DNA from: Campylobacter concisus
GTDB lineage: Bacteria; Campylobacterota; Campylobacteria; Campylobacterales; Campylobacteraceae
Direction: 5' to 3'
Length of the DNA stretch: 64,000 bases
Assembly: GCF_003048535.1 (NCBI RefSeq)
Contig: NZ_PIRQ01000004.1
Location: forward strand, 62,001 to 126,000
Part shown: positions 63,348-64,000 of the stretch, piece by piece
Position numbering within the stretch: the stretch's first letter is position 1
Layout of the letters: each line of letters opens with the position of its first letter
Translations under genes and position numbers: made by a program
Notes under the pieces: generated by a model
What the model was told of the DNA's origin: nothing
What the model saw: the letters and a program-made list of their open reading frames with translations, nothing else
The model's database searches: none

Positions 63348-64000
63348 ATGGATATCTTAAGCTTAATAGGACGCACTAAAAATCTCTTTGAAGATGACAT
63401 AAAGGCGCTTGGTAAAAATTTAAAAGAGATAGTTTCAAGTTCGAGCTTTCTGGTTATTGGTGGTGCCGGTTCTATCGGTTCAGCCGTGACAAAAGAAATT
63501 TTTATAAGAGATCCAAAAAAACTCTACATCGTTGATATCTCTGAAAACAACCTTGTCGAACTAGTACGTGACATAAGAAGCGAATTTGGATATATAAATG
63601 GCGACTTTAAAACTTTTGCTATAGATGTTGCAAGTGCTGAGTTCAACGCACTCTTGGCACAAAGTGGTGGATTTGACTACGTATTAAATTTATCAGCACT
63701 AAAGCATGTTAGAAGCGAAAAAGATCCATTTACGCTTATGAGGATGCTCGAAACAAATATCTTTAACACCGACAAAACGCTAGCGCAAGCTCTCTACATG
63801 AAGTCAAAAAAATATTTCTGCGTTAGCACCGATAAGGCTGCAAATCCTGTAAATTTAATGGGAGCTAGCAAGCGCATCATGGAGATGTTTGCGTTTAGAC
63901 ACTCCTTAAATATCGACGTCTCAATGGCTAGATTTGCAAACGTGGCATTTAGCGACGGCTCACTTCTTTTTGGATTTCAAAAGCGCATAGAAAAATTTCA
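63348..64000 (+). CDS. nucleotide-sugar 4,6-dehydratase (CapD/PseB/LegB-like), 5' part
   Basis: First 217 codons of a short-chain dehydrogenase of the CapD/WbpM type, cut by the window edge. It begins MDILSLIGRTKNLFEDDIKA; the NAD loop is GGAGSIGSAVTKE (about residues 39-51) and the catalytic segment STDKAANPVNLMGASKR has Met in place of the usual Tyr of the YxxxK motif, characteristic of this group. ALKHVRSEKDPF is conserved. It is likely a step in making the flagellar nonulosonic acid; a UDP-GlcNAc or GDP-GlcNAc dehydratase cannot be decided from this part. Confidence 0.85.
   Translation, partial: MDILSLIGRTKNLFEDDIKALGKNLKEIVSSSSFLVIGGAGSIGSAVTKEIFIRDPKKLYIVDISENNLVELVRDIRSEFGYINGDFKTFAIDVASAEFNALLAQSGGFDYVLNLSALKHVRSEKDPFTLMRMLETNIFNTDKTLAQALYMKSKKYFCVSTDKAANPVNLMGASKRIMEMFAFRHSLNIDVSMARFANVAFSDGSLLFGFQKRIEKF

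Noticed and set aside
1..64000. Phase-variable homopolymeric G/C tracts
   Set aside because: Common in Campylobacter, but I see no run of eight or more G or C in the window.
1..64000. CRISPR array, tRNA, rRNA or insertion sequence
   Set aside because: No regularly spaced repeats, cloverleaf-like gaps, rRNA signature or transposase-like protein; the gaps are accounted for.

Overview
The window reads as a Campylobacter chromosome, most likely C. concisus or a close relative. Low-GC DNA carries typical Campylobacterota genes: the invasion protein CiaB, a PetABC bc1 complex with a di-haem PetC, a Maf-type flagellin glycosylation factor, dimeric dUTPase, pyruvate:ferredoxin oxidoreductase and an iron-linked flavodoxin operon. 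Both edges cut genes: fabF on the left and a nucleotide-sugar dehydratase on the right. I see no rRNA, tRNA, CRISPR array, transposase or long homopolymeric G/C tract.

Layout. 0-5 kb: fatty-acid genes fabG-acpP-fabF, small envelope and hypothetical genes, and dut. 5-12.3 kb: two large membrane GGDEF-EAL proteins around a YcxB-like gene, then ciaB; one GGDEF-EAL protein looks catalytically dead, and the other keeps a complete EAL site and follows ciaB directly. 12.3-14.5 kb: yciA, a Crp/Fnr regulator and a FocA-type formate channel. 14.7-24.3 kb: a leftward group-4 [NiFe] hydrogenase operon, hyfABCEFGHI-hycH-hycI, with no hyfD and no formate dehydrogenase; a 32-codon ORF with a strong ribosome binding site overlaps the hyfA start by ATGA. 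24.5-26.7 kb: a metallo-beta-lactamase-fold hydrolase, a small hypothetical gene and a 700-bp noncoding stretch with an imperfect repeat pair and hairpins. 26.7-31.5 kb: petABC and mnmG. 31.7-35.2 kb: a three-domain Aas-type lysophospholipid acyltransferase. 35.3-38.5 kb: a polar amino acid/cystine-type ABC transporter with two tandem binding proteins and the 3' remnant of a third. 38.5-41.3 kb: a Fur-boxed flavodoxin operon and a SotB-like exporter.

41.5-49.8 kb is a compositional mosaic. The pyruvate:ferredoxin oxidoreductase, a uracil/hypoxanthine-DNA glycosylase-family gene and a secreted MORN/YwqK repeat protein are visibly GC-richer than the rest, while the pentapeptide-repeat membrane protein between them is AT-rich. 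This suggests acquisition or replacement from higher-GC relatives. 50-64 kb returns to ordinary composition: dcuC and pepF; a leftward cluster of three lipoproteins (CsgG-like, DUF4810, DUF799) followed by an EamA transporter and a short Sua5-like protein; a MATE exporter; accB-accC; a DUF3737 gene; dcd; and the start of a flagellin glycosylation locus.

Together the genes fit a microaerobic to anaerobic host-associated bacterium. It can take reducing power from pyruvate (PFOR, flavodoxin), probably dispose of formate or low-potential electrons as hydrogen (Hyf with a formate channel), respire through a bc1 complex and exchange C4-dicarboxylates. All functional calls come from reading the protein sequences; no database search was run.
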